Below are positions 58,470 to 64,000 of a stretch of 64,000 nucleotides of DNA, one piece after another. The position numbers and the translations under genes were made by a program. The DNA is taken from assembly GCA_036417435.1 (NCBI GenBank), contig CM070902.1:133661886-133725885 (forward strand). Direction: 5' to 3'. The notes under the pieces are model-generated. The model worked only from the letters and a program-made list of their open reading frames with translations. It was not told the origin of the DNA and did not search any database. This DNA comes from Inia geoffrensis (Eukaryota; Chordata; Mammalia; Artiodactyla; Iniidae). Numbering within the stretch: the first letter of the stretch is position 1; the number at the start of each line of letters is the position of its first letter.

Positions 58470-58695
58470 TTTTTATTATTTTAATTTTTTTTCTTTTTTT
58501 CTGCAGTACATGGGCCTCTCACTGTTGTGGCCTCTCCTGCTGCGGAACACAGGCTCCAGATGCGCAGGCTCAGCAGCCACGGCTCATGGGCCCAGCCGCT
58601 CCGCGGCATGTGGGATCTTCCCGGACCAGGGCACGAACCCGTGTCCCCTGCATCAGCAGGCGGACTCTCAACCACTGCGCCACCAGGGAAGCCCC
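58470..58695 (-). mobile_element. CHR SINE, form A
   Basis: Long T/A-rich tail (58470-58502). Duplication CAGGCTACTTTTTTA (58455-58469) against CAGGTTACTTTTTTA (58696-58710). Confidence 0.93.
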
Positions 58696-58744
58696 CAGGT
58701 TACTTTTTTAAAGGGAGAGAGGCAAGCCTTCAGAGGGAAAAAAA

Positions 58745-59750
58745 TATGATAGCAGAAATGAGAACCTTATAATGGTTAGAAGTTAACCAGAGTTTCTCTC
58801 AGAAATTGGAGCAAAAGACAAAGGGATGAAAAACAGGAGAAAAAAGATTTAAAAATTAGAAGGCCAGTACAGAAGGTATAGTATATGAATAACAGTAATC
58901 TAAAAAGTATATAGAAAATGAAAAGATGGAAAGATCCATGAAATAATTTAAAATAATTTCCCAGAACTGAGGTACATGAATTTCTGAGAGAAACTCTGTT
59001 TTATCTTCTAACATTTATAAGGTTCTCATTTCAGCTACCACGTTTATTTTACTCTCAGAGTATGCCATAGAGAGAGGGAAAACAAAAAGCAGGTCTCAAG
59101 GAAAGGATCCAGAGTAAAAATGGCTTTAGGAATGTTCACTAGCAATACAAAAAACTAAAAAGAATAAACAAGGCCTTCAAAATGTTAGAGGAACATATGT
59201 TCAACCTAGAATTCCATACCCAGCCAATCTATCAATGAAGTCTGAGAGTAAAATAAAGACTGTGGACAATAAGACCTCAAAAAATTTTCCTCACATACAC
59301 CCTTTCTCAGGTAACTATTGGAGGATATGCTCTACTATGATAAGGAAATAAAGCAAGAAAGAGGGTGATTAGACATACGAGAAACAGAAGTACCTACACT
59401 AAAGAGTATGAAATGGATTCCCAAGATGGTAATGTAGAAATCACAGGACAGCTAGTTCTGAGTGAAGAAATAAACAGTTCAGGTTAGAGCAAGTCCTTCT
59501 CAGAGGACTTCCTAGGAAGATGAAATGATAGAATATATAGAAATGTTTTGAGAACACTGACAACTGGCAAAGAGCTTGGGGTTGATTTAGCAATAAATAC
59601 ATTGAAAACTAAGCAATTACTAATTTGATTACTAAATACTGCACACATACACATATATAAGTGGCAGGAATGGAAAAATAATCATAGTTTACTACATGGT
59701 TCAGCTGTGAAGAGTTTACACATAATAATGTCAACACTTAATATTGAGCT
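58745..59750 (+). mobile_element. Old L1 or HAL1 sequence
   Basis: CCTAGAATTCCATACCCAGCC, ATCAATGAAGTCTGAGAGTAA and CACCCTTTCTCAGGTAACTA fit L1M or HAL1 in order. It also holds an imperfect inverted repeat (58747-58808 and 58977-59042). Confidence 0.55.
58747..59042. repeat. Imperfect inverted repeat, arms about 62 bp, spacer about 170 bp
   Basis: The left arm reads GAAATGAGAACCTTATAA then AGAGTTTCTCTCAGAAATT. The right arm (58977-59042) is the reverse complement with a few mismatches and small gaps. Confidence 0.85.
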
Positions 59751-59751
59751 A

Positions 59752-59862
59752 GGGGACTTCCCTGGCGGTCCAGTGTTTAAGACTCCGTGCTCCCAATGCA
59801 GGGGGCACAGGTTTGAACCCTGATTGGGGAACTAAGATCCCACATGCTGCATGCCATGGCCA
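59752..59862 (+). mobile_element. CHR-type SINE, form C
   Basis: GGGACTTCCCTGGCGGTCCA start. Instead of an A tail it runs into an AT satellite after CATGCCATGGCC. Confidence 0.9.
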
Positions 59863-59992
59863 TATATATATATATATCTATATATATATATCTATATATA
59901 TATATACACACACATATATATATACATATATATAATAATTTTGCTTTGATCTATGTATATATTTATATATATATATCTTTATATATATATAG
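59863..59992. repeat. (TA)n microsatellite with interruptions
   Basis: Alternating TATATA with TCTATA, ACACAC and an interruption carrying an inverted repeat at 59935-59954 and 59989-60008. Confidence 0.9.
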
Positions 59993-60839
59993 ATCTAAGC
60001 AAAATTATAATCTATATTTAGAGGGAGATGGAAATGTTATGTATGTGTGGTGAGGATGGAGGAAAGAAAAGAAACAAAATGTTATCTTCAACATTGGGAA
60101 GTCAATAGATTATGCCTAAAGAGTCATAATTATGGCTAAAAAGGAAAAACCAAGAAGTAGCAAAATAAAAGTGTTATTTAGAGACATGGAGGTAAAAAAC
60201 AAAATAGGTGAAACAGGTAAAATTAATTGTCTCTGAGAAGTGGAAATGAGTGTTGGGGATACACAGAACTACTGCTTTTGAAAACAAATCTTTATTTTTA
60301 CCCTTTAAAATACATTTTAAACTGAATTTTTTTAAAGAGAAATGAACTGAGTTCCATTGAAATTAAGAAATTTTCTCAAGGATACATAATGAATCAGGGA
60401 AAGGAGGGAGGGGACTAGAACTCAGACCTGTTAACTAAAACCTAGAGTTTTGATTCTACCACTGTCTTACATATCTGATTTTTAAGAAATTAAAACTTAC
60501 TAATACAACAGCATTAGATACATTGTACAATATATTTTTGGACTTTAAATAAGAAGATATTTACAGTTCTCAAGGAAACTCTTGGAGGATTAGTGACAAT
60601 GACCCTAAAAGGGAAGAATATAAGCTACTTGGTAGGATGTGAACTACAAAAATAAACACAAAATTAATCCCACTACTGTCCAAAATATATGTTGATGCAG
60701 CTGGATGTGATTAATTTTTTTTTAAAGAAAACAGCCAATTGGTTTTGATTTCTAAAGAAATAGAAACACACTTAATCTTTGCTAAAGATTGATCTTTGGT
60801 TGTACAATCATAAAATGGTATTTTCCACATTTTAAGCAG

Positions 60840-61021
60840 TTAACAACGTGGCTGCCATATTAATGATAATAACCCAGGTGGAGGAAAAAAAAAAACTAGT
60901 CAAATGGGAGAAAGAACAATTGGAGGGGACAGATGTGGAAAGAAGAGGTAGAATTGTGTAACAGAGTAAAAGTCCCAACTCCCAGACTTTCAGCCAAGAA
61001 ACTTTGGGAGTGGTTCTGGTT
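60840..61021. other. No recognised feature
   Basis: Short stretch between AT-rich sequence and a form C SINE. Nothing supported. Confidence 0.4.
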
Positions 61022-61037
61022 GGCAGATAAGCATCTT

Positions 61038-61167
61038 TTTTTTTTTTTTTTTTTTTGGCCATGCACCTCACAGCTTGTGGGATCTTAGTTCCCCAACCAG
61101 GGATCAAACCCACACCCCCTGCAGTGGACGCGCAGAGTCTTAACGGCTGGACTGCCAGGGAAGTCTC
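61038..61167 (-). mobile_element. CHR-type SINE, form C
   Basis: A 23-nt T run, GGGATCTTAGTTCCCCAACC and CAGGGAAGTCTC end. Duplication GGCAGATAAGCATCTT (61022-61037) against GGCAGATAAACATCTT (61168-61183). Confidence 0.94.
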
Positions 61168-61412
61168 GGCAGATAAACATCTTACACAAAGCCCATCTGA
61201 ATTTTATAAAGGCAAATTTGAACTAGGAATGTGGAAGTTCCACCTCCTCAAAGTTATACAACCAAGGCTGCATACAGACCCTAAGTTTCTGACAACTTTT
61301 ACCAGGTCTGAGGATCACCAAGTCAAATGGGTCACCTACATAAAAACTCCTAAGATCAACAATCTCCATTTGAGCCATCATGTCACAGGTAGAAGAAAGT
61401 GTCTCAAGATAA

Positions 61413-61467
61413 TTCAGACAATAGCTTCTAAATATTTTACTTCAGACAATAGCTTCTAAATATTTTA
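61413..61467. repeat. 28-bp tandem duplication
   Basis: The unit TTCAGACAATAGCTTCTAAA plus TATTTTAC at 61413-61440 is repeated at 61441-61467 with 27 identical bases. Confidence 0.95.
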
Positions 61468-61649
61468 AAGCACCAACCACCAGATACAACTCCCTAATTA
61501 GAAACCAAACTGGACCCACAGGTGGATTATGGCCCCCTATGTATGCTTTGATTGGTCTATCCTTTATAAAATTGGAAATGTTCACATTTATAAAATCTGC
61601 ATTTCTGTAATTACAGATGAACTGATATGCTAGAAATTACTTCAAAATA

Positions 61650-61820
61650 ACCCAGTTATGGGGGCTTGGGATGGTGTGGAAAGAGAGAGCATAAGTGAAA
61701 TAAAATTGGCCATGAGCTGATAAGTGCTGCTGGATGATGGAAACATGGAAGTTCATTTTCTTACTCTTACTACTTAGGTATGTTTGAAATTTTCCACAAT
61801 AACAAGTTGTGCTCTTCTTC
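61650..61820 (+). mobile_element. Old L1 3' end
   Basis: GGCCATGAGCTGATAAGTGCTG, GGATGATGGAAACATGGAAG and TTTGAAATTTTCCACAATAA match old L1 3' ends. Confidence 0.7.
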
Positions 61821-62149
61821 ATCTTTATTTCCATTTTCTCTTTAAAATTGGAAAATTTACCCTCTGGGGAAAATTGAATTGGAAGATTTTCCCCCTGGTG
61901 CCATTCTAGAATGGCATCAATAGGCAAAAGCTAAGAAGCTGCTGCCCCTTTGAAGGAGATGCATGCTCTCCACTTCTCCTGTCTCTGGATTCCCTTTACG
62001 GCTTCACTGGCCCGTTTCATTCATTTATGTTACCTACTTGATATTGGGATGCATGGGTTTGCAACCTCATCCTTATACATAACCCTAAAATCCCGGTGTA
62101 CTATCAACATAACAGAAATCGTATATTTGTAGAGTGATGTCAGCAAAAT

Positions 62150-62916
62150 CATAGAATAGGAAGCCCTAGGCTCTTGATCCCTCAGAAGACACTGACTTAA
62201 CAATAGACAAATCAAATTGCCCTCGTGGGAACTCCAGAAACCAGTTAAGATGTTGTACCACCTCAGGTGAACACAAAGCCAAGAAGAGATGCGTCAAAGC
62301 AAGTAGGAGAACTCATGACATTTACCCACCCTAGCCACTCCCTCTCCCTGGCACAGTATAGGATGATCAAACGAAAAATCCCAACTCCCAGCTTCTCCCT
62401 CAGGAAGGAAAGAGAGAAGTAAACTGTGTATCCAATGTTCTTTTCAGGGGCTCCTCAAGGGATTCTCTCTCACCTGACTCAGAACACTGATGGGAACAGC
62501 AGTTTGGATACCAGGTTGGGGGCCATAGAGAACGAACACAAGCACTGCAGTTTGTTACAGCACCAGAGACAGTGTACTATCACAGACAGACAACAGTGGG
62601 AGCAAGAGATTACAGGCTCCAGTGAAGAAACAGACAAACCTCTTTTACCTGGAAATTATACACACAAACCCAGAGAAGATGCATCTCCAGAAAGGTTTGA
62701 GAGGTCCACAAAATCTCTAGCCAGGCTGATTGTTAAAATTCTTCCCCCATATGTTGAAGTTCTTCCCCCATACAAAGTCAGTCCGTAAAGACTGGCTTTT
62801 CAAATGCCAAAATCTCACCAAAGATCACAAAGCCTACAAAGAAACAAGTAAACATGGCCCATTCAAATAAACAAAATAAATCTCCAGAAACTGATCCTAC
62901 AAAAATTGCAGACCTG
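62150..62916 (+). mobile_element. Old L1 or HAL1 5' region
   Basis: GGGAACTCCAGAAACCAGTTAA, TCAAATGCCAAAATCTCACC and ACATGGCCCATTCAAATAAAC follow old L1 5' wording. The 120-aa frame at 62426-62788 is part of it. Confidence 0.5.
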
Positions 62917-63136
62917 GGGCTTCCCTGGTGGCGCAGTGGTTGAGAGTCCGCCTGCCGATGCAGGGGACTCGGGTTCGTGCCCTGGTCCGGAAAGATCTCA
63001 CATGCCGCAGAGCGGCTAGGCCCGTGAGCCATGGCCGCTGAGCCTGCGCGTCCGGAGCCTGTGCTCCGCAACGGGAGAGGCCACAACAGTGAGAGGCCTA
63101 CGTACCGCAAAAAAAAAAAAAAAAAAAAAAAAAAAA
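62917..63136 (+). mobile_element. CHR SINE, form A
   Basis: Near-consensus copy with B box GGTTCGTGCCC and a 27-nt A run. No clear duplication. Confidence 0.93.
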
Positions 63137-64000
63137 GACAAAGCATAAAAAGTAACTATAAATCTATACTAATGGGTATACAATATAAAAATATGTAACT
63201 TGTGACATCAATAACAAAGCGGAAGGGGTCAGAGATGTAAAGGAGCAAAATTTTAGTATGCAAATAAAATTGTTACAGTTTAAAAGAAAATTTTAGAACT
63301 TTAACACGTTTTATGTAAAACTGTATATTTGTTCATCCTTATCTTTGTCTTGAACTGTTTGAGCCCATATTCAATCACACCATGGCTACCTCTGCATAAA
63401 AATTATCCTACTGCAAAAGGTTAATACAGCTATGAAGTACTTTCTATTATGAAACTTTGACCATATGGAAATTTTCAATCAATGATCAGTAAATATTTAT
63501 TAAGGGGCTACACGAATTAGGCATCAAGATAAGGCACCAGAGTACAAACATAAGTAAGAAACTGTTCCTCTTCTTATGTCATTTCAGGAGAGAGATGTAC
63601 ATACACATATTACATATATTTTGTGATGTAACTTTACTTAAATATGTACAGTTCAAAACAGGCTCAGAAATATATACCTAAAAACACAATTAGAAGAATC
63701 TTAAAGCTGCAAGCAGAGATTTTTCTCCCAAGAGAATGATGGGAAACTAAAGTTTTCTCAAATCCCACTTTTTCCTAAGGAATATTAAAATGTTTAATTC
63801 CGGAAAGCTTTTTGCAAACAGATATATATTTCATCCATTTTCACAACGGCTCTGAAGAAGTATGGAAGCATGTAACTCATACCCCCAATTAATGCTTCTA
63901 ACTAGGGGTGTAAGGCTCTGAGGTGAGGAGTAAGATGCTTAAGGTCCGCTGGTGGCTCCTAAGAGCAGACATAAACCAATACATATGTTTCTGAGTTACA
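63137..64000. other. No recognised feature
   Basis: AT-rich sequence. Short open frames only. A 5' exon of a gene beyond the window cannot be excluded. Confidence 0.5.

Overview
This is 64 kb of mammalian, almost certainly cetacean, nuclear DNA. The evidence is the very high density of CHR-type tRNA-Glu-derived SINEs (copies beginning GGGCTTCCCTGGTGG or GGACTTCCCTGGTGG), L1 copies of the cetartiodactyl type, and ancient mammalian repeats (MIR, L2, MER2, MER5A, MaLR LTR). There is no operon structure, no CRISPR array and no bacterial-type gene. The species cannot be fixed from the sequence alone.

The one gene I can support is SLC10A6 (SOAT, the sodium-dependent steroid-sulfate transporter). 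It lies on the minus strand. All six coding exons can be placed base by base: exon 1 33283-33659, exon 2 23076-23194, exon 3 21419-21507, exon 4 18041-18216, exon 5 16029-16186 and exon 6 14701-14918. All introns are GT-AG, phases join correctly, and the spliced frame is open for 378 codons. The gene looks intact.

Left flank (1-14.7 kb): candidate 3' end of a plus-strand neighbour at the left edge (PTPN13 is expected there by mammalian synteny; not proven), then SINEs. A long minus-strand L1 (about 3.3-11.4 kb) carries five SINE insertions and a nested 5'-truncated plus-strand L1. An older plus-strand L1 (12.3-14.2 kb) follows. Introns of SLC10A6 (14.9-33.3 kb) hold SINEs, MIR, L2, a MER2 transposon and L1 ends.

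Right flank (33.7-64 kb): mostly repeats. Landmarks are an orphan poly(A) insertion (35.26 kb), tandem L1 3' ends (36.7-39.06 kb), a UBE2D3 processed pseudogene with an 18-bp target duplication (39.88-41.37 kb), a solo LTR inserted in a MIR (42.78-43.65 kb), a MER5A and a MaLR LTR (46-47.4 kb), a broken L1 (50.7-54.6 kb) with nested insertions, a tRNA-Glu(CTC) pseudogene (54.97 kb), and old L1 or HAL1 material with inverted repeats and an AT-rich satellite (58.7-62.9 kb).

Three SINE forms are used below. Form A is about 200 bp and ends near GCGTACCGCA plus poly(A). Form B is about 300 bp, with ACAACTACTGAGCC units and a CAGCCAAAAATAAATAA tail. Form C is about 110 bp, begins GGTCCAGTGGTTAAGACTC or a relative, and ends near GTGGCCAAAA. 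I found no unknown protein-coding system; the notable material is retrotransposition structure (transductions, composite insertions, unusual target duplications).
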